Positions 36,327 through 46,092 of a DNA stretch of 64,000 bases are shown here, piece after piece. Numbering within the stretch: the stretch's first letter is position 1; every line of letters begins with the position of its first letter. The notes beneath the pieces were generated by a model that ran no database searches, was not told where the DNA came from, and saw nothing but the letters and a program-made list of their open reading frames with translations. This DNA is from Peronospora farinosa (lineage: Eukaryota > Oomycota > Peronosporomycetes > Peronosporales > Peronosporaceae): the NCBI GenBank assembly GCA_947646735.1, contig CANTFK010000752.1, positions 303,671 through 367,670 on the forward strand. Reading direction: 5' to 3'. A program made the position numbers and the translations under genes.

Positions 36327-37539
36327 ATGACAGCACTCACCAACCGTGAGTGCTCAACTGTCGAAAACCCTCCGCTCACAAACGAACAAGCAATGTCCGG
36401 AGACCCAACACCCAATCCAGCAGAACTCCCAAGATACATCAGCGGGAATGCATCAACCAGCATCATGGCGCGGCAGCTCATACCTTGGTCGCTGTACGAC
36501 TTGTCCGGAGCTCACGCTCCGGACTCGCTGGACATGATGCAAGACTACTTCCGCTGATTTCAAAAACTGCGCGGGAAAAGTCTTGATGGAATCGAGCATG
36601 AAGCTCTACAACGTTCTTGGTGTACCTTCATCCAACGTTGGAATCGGATGCTCGAGGATGGTAGCAGCTTCCAATTATGGCTCGCCAATCGAGAGGAGCT
36701 TCGCGCCGATCACTCCATCGGCGCGCTACGCGAAAGAGTGTGTGAGGATGCTTGGAATGAGGACCGTCTATGCTTCGTCCATGTCAATGAAGGATGCCAA
36801 TCTTGTGACTCGACTCCACGCCCAACTCATGACGAATGGCGACGACACATCGCTGAGTGATCGCGAACGAAGTTGGATTGCAAAGTATGAGCGAAGTCTG
36901 AGCGAACGGAGAAGCGCAGTTATTCGCGGTGCGCCTCGCTGGCAGCACCACTCGCGACAGCGGAGTCAATCTACGCGGGATCATCAGCGCAGGGCAGCGA
37001 CACGTTCGCTTGCCCGTCCTGCTTCGCGATCCTCGCCTCGCAATCGTGATATGTATTCACCGCGACGTTCTCGTTCACGGCGTCGTTCTCATTCGCGACA
37101 TCGTTCTCGTTCACGGCATCGTTCTCGTTCGCGACATCGTTCTCGTTCGCGTCATCGTTCCCGCTCCCGACGACGTGGATCTCCTTACCGCTCTCGTTTG
37201 TCACGAGAGCGTTCGCGTGCTCGCCCGCCTTGGAATAGTCCGACTTCGTGGCTTCTTACGACAGAACCACATCTGGAACGTCACGAAGAAGCGAGGAACG
37301 TGGTTCCATGTATCCTGCTCGGGAGGGAATCCAAGCCAACGTACTCGGTACCTGCGCACGGATGGAACCGCACGCTTCTCATGAGCCGACTGCAGTGCTG
37401 GTTGTGGAGGGTCCTGGTGACCCACAATGTGGTCTACAATCCAGCGCACCTGTCCCTCCGCATCAACAAGCGGAGGAGGGCCCTCGCGATGGTAGTGCTG
37501 GCGTCCTGGGTGCTCAGGACGATGTTGATCAGGCCGTGA
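36327..37539 (+). pseudogene. Antisense RS-rich reading frame inside the young element (broken)
   Basis: On the strand opposite to gag-pol, a frame begins at ATG 36327, right after the LTR/polypurine tract. It runs with one TGA (36555-36557) to 36860 and then continues one frame over (36586-37539). The first part is non-repetitive (about 178 codons, with WNRMLEDGSSFQLWLANREE). The second has an Arg/Ser domain with five to six 18-bp repeats at 37066-37173 coding RSRSRH. It overlaps the 3' end of pol by about 340 bp. No family is recognised. RS domains are typical of splicing and RNA-binding proteins. Antisense frames between pol and the 3' LTR are known in some plant gypsy lineages. It could also be a captured or nested fragment. 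Confidence 0.45.
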
Positions 37540-38322
37540 ACATAGCTGCTGATGCTCGTCTGGAGGCTGAGGCTGCCAGTGAACGTGCTGCCCAGGCGGA
37601 GAAGACTTCGAGTGAGACCCGGCAGTCGAACCGTGAACTGCTCGAACGGACAAGGGTTCTGGAGCGCCAGGTGCTTGGTCAGGTTCAGACGGGATCGAGG
37701 CCCCGCCCCATGTCATCGGCGCGTCGAGCACGACGGGAAGGCCGTTCGACTTACGAACCCCTGAAGCCGGCGTCGGAGCCAAACCGTGAAGCGTAGCCGG
37801 ACGATATTCCTTCAGCCGCCCGACATAGAATGTCGGGTGGAGTCGCAGTGAAGAGGGGACGTCGAGTGTATAAGCGTCGCCAATTGCCTTTAGAACCTTG
37901 AATGGACCGATAAAGCGTGGCGCGAGTTTACTCGCGCCCAGATTAGTGACCGCTGAGTCCCGTAAACTTTCCGTAGATAATAATACACGGTCACCTTTCT
38001 CAAACTTGCTCATGTTCTTTCTGCCATGTTTGTCAGCGTTCTCCTTCTGTTGATCTACCGCAGATTGTAGTGCGTCGCGTCCAAACCGGGTGATGGCTTG
38101 ACGTTGGAGTATAAATTCCGACACAGCCATGTCATCAATTGGTCGCGCCGACTCAATCGGCGCGTAGTTGGCAGTAGGTGAACGCTTACCCGAAGACGGG
38201 TCAATAAGTGTCTGCGCAGTCCATCGTGCTAATGGGGACGCCACGTCTGATGGCGTCAAAGTGGCCGTCTTTGCCTTGGATCGGGTACTGCATTCGCGCT
38301 CAAAATACCGTGAGCTGCACAC
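37201..38322 (-). pseudogene. Integrase C-terminus and chromodomain (young element)
   Basis: The frame continues the integrase C-terminal domain, with FKVLKAIGDAYTLDVPSSL and HPTFYVGRLKEYRPA (GPY/F-like region). After a Pro/His/Gln-rich linker comes a chromodomain: VRWIVDHIVGH, then RRYRVRWLGFPPEQDTWNHV, the usual YLVRWKGYPPEHDTWEP core. Chromodomains steer integration to particular chromatin. It is out of frame with the upstream integrase. The break lies near a run of eight C at 38345-38352 (plus strand). Confidence 0.85.
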
Positions 38323-38353
38323 GATTCTTGTTTATCATCTTTATCCCCCCCCA

Positions 38354-39160
38354 GAGTGGAGCCACTAGGTGTTGTGGGTAGCCCCACGGCCAAGACAGTA
38401 GGAACACGAGGGTGACGAGCCGAGCTGAATTCACAAAAAATGGCGTCAATTCTGTTGACGCGTGTACGGCATTGTTGAGTGCGAACTCAGCGAGTGGTAA
38501 AAATGCACTCCAACTTGTAAATGACGTAGCATAACTCCAAAGAACATCTTCGAGGACCCGGTTCACGCGCTCGGTCTGCCCATCCGTTTCCGGATGGGCT
38601 GCAGTCGACATCAGCAGTTTTGTCCCGAGGAGCTCGAAAAGTGACGTCCAAAATGCGGACGTAAATCGCGGGTCACGGTCCGAAACAATGTTTTCTGGAA
38701 GGCCATGATGACGGAACACCGCGTCGATGAAGTGCGCCGCGGTGTCTGCCGCGGTGACCTTAGCGTGAACAGGCACGAGATGTGTCATCTTGCTGAATCT
38801 GTCAACAAAAACCATGATGCCCGTTCGAGCTTGGCTATCGGGCGCAAGCCCGAAGATAAAGTCCATCGAAACTGATCTCCAGGCCTCTGCTTCAATTGGC
38901 AACGATCGCAAGGGAGCCTGTGACGATGGAGATGGCTTCACACGCTGGCATATTTCGCACGTTCGGATCCAGTTGCGTACCCACTTATACATGTGGGGCC
39001 AGAAGAAGTCTCGAGACACAGCCGCGAAAGTCTTTTCGCGGCCTAAATGGCCGCCAGCAGGAGCATCGTGATACTCGTGAATGATTCTTGCACGCAAATC
39101 CATGTCATTGGCAATCACCGTGCGAGGAGAATCGAATTGGTCGATGCTATACAGAAGCAA
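38354..39160 (-). pseudogene. Integrase (zinc-binding and DDE domains) of young element
   Basis: The HHCC zinc domain is complete: H-HEYHDAPAGGHLGREKTF with CEICQRVK downstream. The DDE core shows SMDFIFGLAPDSQ (first Asp), a second Asp in ENIVSDRDPRFTS, and Glu in HPETDGQTERVNRVLEDVLW. Downstream of LTPFFVNSARLVTLVF the expected conserved continuation is lost and the frame ends, so it is a broken part of one pol polyprotein. It would insert the DNA copy into the genome. Confidence 0.88.
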
Positions 39161-39385
39161 ATCGCCATCTAAACTGTATCGATGAATATGGTCGCGCTTG
39201 GTACGGGATAATGCTCCCAGTGCAGCATCGCTGGGAGCACGCAGATACTCGATAATGTCTGCATAATCTGAGTCACCCTTGTACGCTGCGACGATCTCAT
39301 CAAATAAACACGGCTCGGGTTAAGTTCAGCGACACACACATTGCACATCGGTCATCATCGTCCTCGTCATCAGTAGCCTGGCGAC

Positions 39386-39874
39386 TCAGAGCAGTCCGAG
39401 GATCGTAGTCGGGACGTCGTGACAAGGCGTCAGTGAGAATATTGGTCTTGCCTGGCTGTAATGCACGACGAAGTTGTACTCAGAGAAGAATGAGAGCCAT
39501 CGTGCCATCCGTTGGGACAGGTGTGGGCTCTTCATCGCTGTGCGCAGCGATGCATGATCGGTGTACAAAGCAAATGTACGTTCACCAAGGAGATGCACGC
39601 GAAACTTGATGAGTGCATAGCGCATCGCTAATAACTCCTTGTCGTGAAATGGATAGTTCTTCTCAGCTGACTTCATCTGTCGCGACTGGTAACTCACGAC
39701 TCGTTCACGGCCCTCATCGTCAAATTGCATGAGGGCACAACCGATTGCAAAATCACTGGCGTCGCAAACCACGTGGAACTGCTTGGAATCGTCTGGTAGG
39801 ACCAGCACTGGCGATGACGCCAGGCTCTTCTTCACTGCTTCAAGGCTGCTTGGTGCTCGGGACGCCACAACCAC
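39386..39874 (-). pseudogene. RNase H segment of young element pol
   Basis: It reads VLPDDSKQFHVVCDASDFAI (first catalytic Asp), RERVVSYQSRQMKSAEKNYP, HDKELLAMRYALIKFR, YTDHASLRTA, and RMARWLSFFSEYNF. It is shifted one frame relative to the upstream RT (overlap 39832-39874) and shifts again at about 39460, where the true continuation NILTDALSRRPDYD lies in another frame. These are single-base frame breaks. Confidence 0.88.
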
Positions 39875-42411
39875 GTGGCGTCTTTCTTCAAGAGTGACGA
39901 CAAAGGCTGGATAGAACCAGCATAATCCTTCGTATACTTGTGCAAATAATTAGCCAAGCCGAGCCACTGGCGCAACTCCGTAGGGTTCTTGGGCGTGGGC
40001 CAAGAACATATGGACGACACCTTCTCTGGATCATCTCGAACTCCCGATTTACTCACATAGCAACCTAACAACGGAATCTCCGGTGCACAAAAGACACACT
40101 TCTTGAGATTCGCGTACAACTTGTTGTCCCGCATAACTTGGAACACCTGCTTCAGGTGTTGAAGGTGAACTTGGACATCGTTGAGGTTGCCCTCGGCGCG
40201 ACTATGGACGAAGATATCGTCAAAATAACTTGGGGCAAAGTTCCGAAGAGGTCTCAACACTTGAGACACCATGCGATTGAAAGTGTCCGGAGCGTTCTTC
40301 AACCCTTGTGGCATAACCAGCCACTCCCATAACATGCCACTCGGGGTGCTCACCGCGGTGAGTGGGATATCGCTCGGGCGCATCAAAATCTGGTAAAATA
40401 CATCGGTCAAGTCGATGGCACTGAAGATGACACTTCCTGACATGAAATTCAGCACCATGTCCTTCCTGGGAATTGGCGTTTGCGCAGGAATAGTGGCATC
40501 ATTCAACTTATTGAACGCGTGCACTATCCGCCAGCCTCCCGTAGCCTTCTTCACGCAGAAGGTTGGACTCGAATGTGGTGAGATACTCTCCCGCACATGA
40601 CCCGCTTTGCGGCGGCCTTCGAAGGATGCGTCAATAGCTTCGACTTGATCTCGAGGCAACGGCCACTGCCGTGTCACACAATACTTCGACCCTGGCACGA
40701 GATCAATCTCGTGCCGAACACCACGGTCCGCAGGAAGTTCAGCCGGGATCTTGTCCGGGGACACGTCTGCATACTCACGATCAATGTCGTAGACGGGGTT
40801 ACCAGACTCTCGCAGGGCCTCCCATGACTGTGATGCAAACCTTTCTTCACGCGCAGACTTCGGCTCAGCGCTTCGAGGACGCGCCATATGCTCCTCGTTT
40901 GCCACGGTAACCACCTCGTTGGTGATTAGACACACTTGTTCCACAGTGCCTCCCTTAAGGTCACGTAGGAAATGCTTCCAGGAAATCCCTGGAAGACTTG
41001 CAATGGAAGACGCATGACGAGGAGGACTCTCGACCTCGATATATTGGCGCCTTTGTGGACTCCCTTCCACGTACACGATAGCGTGGACACATTCCAACGC
41101 TAAATTCTCGGTGCTGGTGTCCCCATCGTGCTTCGAGTCACTACTCGAAGCTGGCGAACCGCATTCAGGTGATAAACCATCACCCCCCTTAAGGCACTGG
41201 ATGTCTTCATCCAAGATGCCGGAAACACTGGACGGGAGTACCCCAAACTCGACCGTCGACACTTGATGCGGGAGTTCCTGCTCGGCCGCCGTAAACCCGT
41301 GTGGGAGCCCCTGCTCAACCACAGTATGCCCATGTGGGAACCTCGGTTCGACCACAGTGGGTGATGATGGGAACCCCGGTTCGACCATCATGCTCTCGCG
41401 TGGGGACTCCTGTCCGTCCACGTTGTACTCGTGTGGGAGCCCCTGCCCGACCACAATATGCCCATGTGGGAACCTCGGTTCGACCACAGTGGGTGATGAT
41501 GGGAACCCCGGTTCGACCATCATGCTCTCGCGTGGGGACTCCTGTCCGTCCACGTCACACTCGCTGGCGAGCTCTTGCTCGTCGTCACAATGCCTTTGTG
41601 GGAGCCCCTGCTCGACCACAATAGGTGCAGATGGGAACCCAGGTTCAACCACTGCATTCTCGTGCGGGAACCCCTGTTCAACCGCATTAATAACGCGCGG
41701 GAACCCCTGTTCGACCGCGTCGTCCTCGTCGTCCTCTTCGCTCTGTAGCGAGGAGTCACTGTCACTTGTGTCTCGAAGAACAGCACAAGCAGTGCAGAGA
41801 GAGCCATCGCTCGCTCTGTGCACCGCCAACGTCGTGTAATCACGATCCACGACTGTGACGTTCGACCAGTCACCTAGAAATACCAAGAGATGGGTAAACA
41901 CTTCACTGACATCGAACTTGCGTCGACGTCTCACTGATCTGGCTAACCAGTCGATCTGGGGCTTATAACGTGCCAACCATGGCATGCCCAGTATGCAATC
42001 GAATGCATAATTCATTGCGATCATCAAGAAATCATCATTACTACGAAAGCCATCAAACGTATACGGCAACGACACTTCGCGCCGCGATACGCGGTGTGGT
42101 TTCCCGTCAGCCAACTTGACGACGACTTGGCCAGGTCCCTCACGGACCTGAATGCTAAGAGGCAGCATCGACAAACAAGATTCACGAAAGAAATTGTTTG
42201 TTGCTCCTGAGTCCAGGAGTGCTCGCAGAGGTCGCCGGACGCCGGCGACATGTAAACTGACAATAATCAGACGTGAATCACCACTCGTAGTGGTGGCATT
42301 TAACCGTGAGCGTAGCGCAGGAGGACTGGAAGGTTGGGCTGCCACCGGGGGACCCGGACCTCCGTTCCAACCAGTAGGGCGCCCTGCACCTACTGGTCTC
42401 GACCGTTTTTT
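39832..42411 (-). CDS. Pol N-terminal part: aspartic protease, repeat linker, reverse transcriptase
   Basis: This is the pol frame of the young element, entered by -1 frameshifting at 42405-42411. It has no ATG, and counting below starts at 42345. Retropepsin: LLDSGATN (about 44-51) and [17 protein letters not shown]. Then an acidic stretch ([15 protein letters not shown]) and about 15 tandem 11-residue repeats (residues 211-371). [41 protein letters not shown], and catalytic [11 protein letters not shown] (YFDD at 707-710). It ends at [21 protein letters not shown], with RNase H lost by a frame break. The protein would process Gag-Pol and copy the RNA. The repeat block between PR and RT is unusual. 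Confidence 0.92.
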   Translation of the reverse strand, partial: KKRSRPVGAGRPTGWNGGPGPPVAAQPSSPPALRSRLNATTTSGDSRLIIVSLHVAGVRRPLRALLDSGATNNFFRESCLSMLPLSIQVREGPGQVVVKLADGKPHRVSRREVSLPYTFDGFRSNDDFLMIAMNYAFDCILGMPWLARYKPQIDWLARSVRRRRKFDVSEVFTHLLVFLGDWSNVTVVDRDYTTLAVHRASDGSLCTACAVLRDTSDSDSSLQSEEDDEDDAVEQGFPRVINAVEQGFPHENAVVEPGFPSAPIVVEQGLPQRHCDDEQELASECDVDGQESPRESMMVEPGFPSSPTVVEPRFPHGHIVVGQGLPHEYNVDGQESPRESMMVEPGFPSSPTVVEPRFPHGHTVVEQGLPHGFTAAEQELPHQVSTVEFGVLPSSVSGILDEDIQCLKGGDGLSPECGSPASSSDSKHDGDTSTENLALECVHAIVYVEGSPQRRQYIEVESPPRHASSIASLPGISWKHFLRDLKGGTVEQVCLITNEVVTVANEEHMARPRSAEPKSAREERFASQSWEALRESGNPVYDIDREYADVSPDKIPAELPADRGVRHEIDLVPGSKYCVTRQWPLPRDQVEAIDASFEGRRKAGHVRESISPHSSPTFCVKKATGGWRIVHAFNKLNDATIPAQTPIPRKDMVLNFMSGSVIFSAIDLTDVFYQILMRPSDIPLTAVSTPSGMLWEWLVMPQGLKNAPDTFNRMVSQVLRPLRNFAPSYFDDIFVHSRAEGNLNDVQVHLQHLKQVFQVMRDNKLYANLKKCVFCAPEIPLLGCYVSKSGVRDDPEKVSSICSWPTPKNPTELRQWLGLANYLHKYTKDYAGSIQPLSSLLKKDATWLWRPEHQAALKQ
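41233..41715 (-). repeat. 33-bp (11-aa) tandem repeat array within pol
   Basis: About 15 units of consensus VVEPGFPxxxx / VEQGLPHxxxx, strictly 33 bp each. There is a higher-order period of 132 bp (four units): positions 41325 and 41457 begin near-identical copies. Reading frame is preserved throughout. The array separates protease from RT. The opposite strand also stays open here, which makes shadow frames. Confidence 0.95.
42370..42411 (-). promoter_or_regulatory. Programmed -1 ribosomal frameshift signal, gag-pol
   Basis: On the minus strand the gag frame reads CCA AAA AAC, that is the canonical slippery heptamer A AAA AAC (42405-42411) in the correct phase. A 7-nt spacer (42398-42404) is followed by a 9-bp stem ACCAGTAGG / CCTACTGGT (42389-42397 with 42370-42378) and a 10-nt loop. 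The gag stop TAG falls inside the stem. Slipping back one base enters exactly the pol frame. All parts are seen directly; the frameshifting activity is inferred. Confidence 0.85.
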
Positions 42412-43439
42412 GGACGTGCGGCCGGTACAGCACCCTCATGATGGGCGTCCACTACTTGCACCGATATTGGAGCTGGCGCACGGCACTCTGCCGCGCGATG
42501 ACCTGGCTTGCGACAACGAAAGCAAACCATTTGACGCCCGGTGCGAGCGTCACCTTTATGATGAAAGACACGTCGCCGGTCACCCGACGACTCAATAACG
42601 TTGATCTCCATAGGTTCTGGACCAGAAGGCCGGGGAACGCTGACGACCGAGGGTTTGGCATATGCCTTTGTGACCCTAAAGTCCTCACGGAGTGCGATGG
42701 CAAATGCCTCCTCCAATGCGGCAGGCTCGGCGCGCTCCAGCGATAAACGGGTCTGCCCCTCACGCATACCATCCACAAAGACATTCACCTGCGTGTACAT
42801 GTCCATGGGGTGCGTGATAATACACGACGCCAGATGCCTAGCCATCTGTACGTAGTCGCGCATCGCCATTTTACCCTGTCGCATCGACAGGAATCTTGAT
42901 CGCACCAGTTTCTCCTCATGTGGTGGCTCGAAAGCAAGACGAAGATCGTCCTGGATGGTATCCAAGGTGGGAAATGCGTGCTCGTCCACAACGAGCTTAC
43001 CAAGGGCCCACTCCTTGGCCTTCCCGGTGAGGCGGGAAAGAAGAAAGTTGACCTTCGCCTGTGGAGCCTCAAGAAGTCTCGAGGCGATGGCGATATCAAC
43101 TTCTCGGAACCACCGATTCAGCGACAACCGGTCCTTACCTTCTCCAGAGTAGGAGGAGGTTTCCATCTTCACGGCCTCATTACGTGAAGGGCGCGAGGGA
43201 GTTAAGCCTCGCCGGTTGGATTCGGCGAGCTCGCGTGCCATAAACTCATGTATGGCGAGACGTTGCGCGTCAAGGGTCGCTGATCTCATCAACGACGCGA
43301 CGAATGCCTCTCCCGATATCGCCACGAGGCGATTAAGGGCATCCCACTCAACACCAGTAAGATGGGGGAAGGTCGCGTGCTCCAGAAATAAATTTGGAGC
43401 GTCAAAGTACGACGATTCGCTCATCCCAAACTCGGGCAT
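42390..43439 (-). CDS. Gag of young gypsy element
   Basis: 349 codons from ATG 43439. The central capsid-like region matches retrotransposon gag: [39 protein letters not shown], and [24 protein letters not shown] single CCHC zinc knuckle [14 protein letters not shown] lies near the C-terminus (CX2CX4HX4C). It forms the virus-like particle and binds the element RNA. It is intact, and ends at a TAG within the frameshift stem so that pol is made as a Gag-Pol fusion. Confidence 0.93.
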   Translation of the reverse strand: MPEFGMSESSYFDAPNLFLEHATFPHLTGVEWDALNRLVAISGEAFVASLMRSATLDAQRLAIHEFMARELAESNRRGLTPSRPSRNEAVKMETSSYSGEGKDRLSLNRWFREVDIAIASRLLEAPQAKVNFLLSRLTGKAKEWALGKLVVDEHAFPTLDTIQDDLRLAFEPPHEEKLVRSRFLSMRQGKMAMRDYVQMARHLASCIITHPMDMYTQVNVFVDGMREGQTRLSLERAEPAALEEAFAIALREDFRVTKAYAKPSVVSVPRPSGPEPMEINVIESSGDRRRVFHHKGDARTGRQMVCFRCRKPGHRAAECRAPAPISVQVVDAHHEGAVPAARPKNGRDQ

Positions 43440-43445
43440 AGGAAG

Positions 43446-43463
43446 GACTACAAAGTGCTACCA
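43446..43463 (-). other. tRNA primer-binding site of young element
   Basis: Two bases inside the 5' LTR the minus strand reads TGGTAGCACTTTGTAGTC. TGGTAGCA is complementary to the 3' end (TGCTACCA) of initiator-type methionine tRNAs in several eukaryotes. The second gypsy element has the almost identical TGGTAGCACTTGTAGTC at the same place. The identity of the tRNA in this organism is inferred. Confidence 0.65.
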
Positions 43464-43465
43464 GG

Positions 43466-43807
43466 TGTAACGGGGCTAGAACGTACCGTCACTAGCTTAC
43501 ACGTGCGCTCGAGGAAGACTCAAGCCCAAGTAGTAGGTATTAAGTAAAATTAACTCTGATTTTTATTTTGGTTTTAATTCGTACTAATTACGAAGATTTT
43601 AGTCGTAATAAATACGACAGTGTTCCCGCCTTTCGGGAACCACACAATTTCAGGTTGATTTATCATTGGTCCATACTGGGGACTATAGGCCCAATAATAA
43701 ACCAATAATAAATTACCACGCTGTGCCCGCTATTCGGGCCCAGCACCTGCCTACATATGTAATTGTTTATTTGTGTTAATACTATGTGTGTAATGTAGCC
43801 CATTACA
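43466..43807 (-). repeat. 5' LTR of young gypsy element
   Basis: 342 bp, partner of 35972-36313 with two mismatches. The promoter and start of the element transcript should lie here, reading leftward. The following bases TCGAG are the right copy of the target duplication. Confidence 0.97.
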
Positions 43808-44440
43808 TCGAGGAAAGACACCAGGAAAGTTTGTCTCGTGCGAAAGCACAAGTTGAGTCGTCAACATTGGCAGCCATGAAGGTCTACCATGTGACGAGCT
43901 CAATGGCCTCCGATATAAAGAAGTGTTACAGTCAGGACGAACATTGTCGCCTGCTGTTGGGTCATTTTGGTGGACGAAAGGTTACGCTTCCGTCGCACCT
44001 CAAAGCGAAACTAAATCGCTTTAGTTACAGTGATGGCCTGTTATGGCATCAACTGTCACCCTGTGATCCCTTGAGAATCTATGTCCCTCATGACACGGAT
44101 CTCAAGCTGATGATACTTCACGAGTGCCATGATGCTCCATCTAGTGGGCATCTGGGCCGTGAAACGACATTCTCACGAGTGTCAGAGAAATTTTGGTGGC
44201 CCCCACCTATATCGGTGGGTGGCCAACTATATTCGCTCTTGCGAAGAGTGTCAGCGCATAAAGCCTGCACCTTCGAACAGTGCGCCACTAAACCCACTGC
44301 CGATTCCAACTGAATGTTGGAAGTCGGTCAGTTTGAACTTCATGTTTGGCTTACCGTCTGACCATAAGTTGATATACTATTGGCATAGTATTTGCGCACA
44401 ATGTCCATCGAAACGACAGGTACACGCCCTAGTCTATATG
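43808..44440 (+). pseudogene. Integrase relic of the old element
   Basis: Reads KVYHVTSSMASDIKKCYSQ, then a zinc domain HECHDAPSSGHLGRETTF...FWWP. After a frame break at about 44205 it continues RSCEECQRIKPAPS and ends near SLNFMFGLPSDH. The first catalytic Asp position reads Asn here and the rest of the core is missing. It is the downstream half of the gene interrupted at 35971. Confidence 0.85.
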
Positions 44441-44743
44441 GAATAGATTTCACCAAATATCAATCAAAGATGATTGATATACTGTAATGAATAAATGCCA
44501 TCTCTGTAGATGCGCATCCATTACGCGCGAGCATGAATTTTTATGTAGCTCACTTAATGACGCCTAGTCCAGCTAGGCGTCGTCCCCATCGATGTGGATA
44601 CACCTACGTACACAAGGGTGTGTCACATGGTGTGTCTCCCCAAGCGACATGTCTTTAGGTATTTATGTACCTTTCTAGACCTGCTCGCTAGGTTTTCAAT
44701 ACTAAACGGGCGCGTGTTACATATGCACATTTAGCCCATTACA

Positions 44744-44919
44744 AAAGGAACTAAAGCTCTCTAGCCACTTGATTAGTTTTCCTCAAAACTAAGTGTCTCA
44801 TAGCCGTTCTTGTTTAGAATCTAGCAACTAGGAGTCTGTTAGCCTGTAAGAAACGTAGTCTTCTGACTAAAAGAGCTACATAGCTCCCTTCCCCCCTTCG
44901 AAGTCTAAGAATCGAATGT
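44744..44919. other. Spacer between old LTR and inverted repeat
   Basis: 176 bp with no gene. It has short repeats of the CTAGCAACTAGGAG type. A run CCCTTCCCCCCTTC lies at 44886-44899, which may be a leftover polypurine/polypyrimidine tract. Confidence 0.3.
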
Positions 44920-45245
44920 CCACGGTGTTCCTGCACAATGTGATAGTTCCAACGTCATGAGGCATTGCACTCAGACCGTTGTCCCTAATCCATTTATCTT
45001 ACCTGGAGACTGATGCAGCTTCACGTTAATTCAGCGATACACTTGCAGAGCTTCAGGCTGAATACCGTGAAGCTATATTAGTGAGCATAGACATTATCAT
45101 GGTATTCTGAAACGTATTGAAGCTTAACACTAAAGGACCTCATTGTTATTTCTTAAAGACGCACGTTGCATGTGTACTAAACAATAAAACGAAACGAGGT
45201 ATTAATGATTAGGCCTACTGGAAGAGATACCGAGCCTTCTTTTAC
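44920..45245 (+). repeat. Long inverted repeat, left arm
   Basis: Reverse complement of 46093-46422. Positions 44994-45229 (236 bp) match the right arm without a mismatch. The outer ~75 bp carry about ten differences, and the inner edge trails off after GAGCCT. No transposase is associated. The element could be a foldback or MITE-like transposon. Confidence 0.9.
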
Positions 45246-45511
45246 TTAAGCTTTTTGCCGGGATGGCGGCGTACATCGTGGCGGCTTGGCTGGCGGCGAG
45301 GGGTGAGAGAAGGCGTGACCCCAACCCGACCAGGATACGATCGATCCAGGAAGCATGAAGCAGATGGCGCGAGCACATCGCAAAAAGTGATCATGAGCTC
45401 GACATGTGATAGGAAGATTTTCAACTTCCATAGCTCACAGCGCCACACAATCTCGAATAGACGCACGAGAAGGCAGGCACATCACAAAGAGATTTACCTT
45501 GACATAGCATC
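45246..45511. promoter_or_regulatory. Leader region of the candidate effector
   Basis: 266 bp between the left arm and the effector ATG, unique within the window. It should hold the promoter unless transcription begins within the repeat arm. No motif is assigned. Confidence 0.3.
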
Positions 45512-45964
45512 ATGCCAACAGGCTTTTTTCCTATTATGTTCGTGATCGCCATCGTGGCAAGCAAGATCCAATCCGATGTCGCCGAGACGAACCCAAGTGG
45601 TCGTTTGCATGTCAAGGATGACGACACAGCCAGTCACCTTAGAAGTGCAGACGCGCTAGACAATTCGATCGGGATCAAAGAGAATGAGAGAGGCTTCTTT
45701 GCGCGTTTTAGACCAAAAACAACAGTTTCTCCCGTCCGCGATGAAGCTGTTATGAAGGAGGTAAATACATTCATGGCCGAAGGTAAAGCTTCGACCAAGC
45801 TTAAAAAGGAAAACGTGAGGGCGATTGCGACGTACGCGACGAGAAGCAGTAGCAATTGGGGCAGAGCAACTAATATCGTCTATAATTTGTACGGCATTTC
45901 GATGGTGGCATTTTTCTTCATTGCCATTCTTTTCTTCGGGTGGCGCTCCTCATTTACGGTCTAA
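45512..45964 (+). CDS. Candidate secreted RXLR-like effector with C-terminal membrane segment
   Basis: 150 codons from ATG 45512, no intron. Residues 1-24 look like a secretion signal (hydrophobic FFPIMFVIAIVA). The RXLR zone then has a degenerate SHLR at 41-44 and an acidic-Arg ENER at 57-60, close to the RXLR...EER arrangement of Peronosporales effectors; RLHV at 31-34 is another near-match. The C-terminal half is charged, and residues 127-144 form a transmembrane helix (MVAFFFIAILFFGW). Small size, signal, motif spacing and repeat-rich location fit a host-directed effector, perhaps held in a membrane. I cannot name a known homologue. It sits alone in the 882-bp loop of a long inverted repeat. 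Confidence 0.55.
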   Translation: MPTGFFPIMFVIAIVASKIQSDVAETNPSGRLHVKDDDTASHLRSADALDNSIGIKENERGFFARFRPKTTVSPVRDEAVMKEVNTFMAEGKASTKLKKENVRAIATYATRSSSNWGRATNIVYNLYGISMVAFFFIAILFFGWRSSFTV

Positions 45965-46092
45965 AATGGAGCTTCATGTTAATACTCCAAGACCTGCTTC
46001 GTTCGGTGGCAAATTTCGTAAATCTGTCTCTATTCTTGTTATCGAGTCATAAGATCAACGGTGTTGAGACTAGTCATCAACAGAAGAAGGTA

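Larger units (their letters stand above)
35972..43807 (-). mobile_element. Young Ty3/gypsy chromodomain element (minus), with LTRs and target duplication
   Basis: A full-length 7.8-kb element bounded by 342-bp LTRs that begin TGTAA and end TTACA. The LTRs differ at only two positions (T/C in GAAGACTTAAG, G/T in GTTTAGTTGTG). The flanking bases TCGAG at 35967-35971 and 43808-43812 are the 5-bp target duplication. Order on the minus strand: LTR, primer site, gag with zinc knuckle, a -1 frameshift signal, protease, an 11-aa repeat linker, RT, RNase H, integrase, chromodomain, an antisense RS-rich frame, polypurine tract, LTR. Pol has several frame breaks although the LTRs look recent, so this copy is either freshly disabled or affected by sequence indels. 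Confidence 0.95.
34975..44743 (+). mobile_element. Old, internally deleted Ty3/gypsy element (plus), split by a younger insertion
   Basis: Parts in order on the plus strand: a 5' LTR ending CCCGTTACA at about 34975-35247; an ATG-started basic frame at 35297-35494 that may be a gag start; an abrupt junction to the end of reverse transcriptase (about 35465) and RNase H to 35971; then, after the inserted younger element, the integrase zinc domain from 43808 to about 44440; and a diverged 3' LTR at about 44484-44743 ending CCCATTACA. The two LTRs share blocks such as GCGCATCC and GGGT-GTCACA but differ at many positions. Removing the insertion makes the frame DALSRRPDFEERHQES continuous. Most of gag, protease and RT is deleted. 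Confidence 0.75.

Noticed and set aside
36971..37204. Minus-strand Asn/Asp/Glu repeat frame (NENDVANENDAV)
   Set aside because: It is the complement of the RS-coding 18-bp repeats, short, and outside the pol domains; the RS strand has the longer, partly non-repetitive frame.
41233..41839. Plus-strand frames of 107-160 codons and a CRISPR-like appearance
   Set aside because: The regular 33-bp units are the antisense of the in-frame 11-aa pol repeat; there are no spacers and the organism is a eukaryote.
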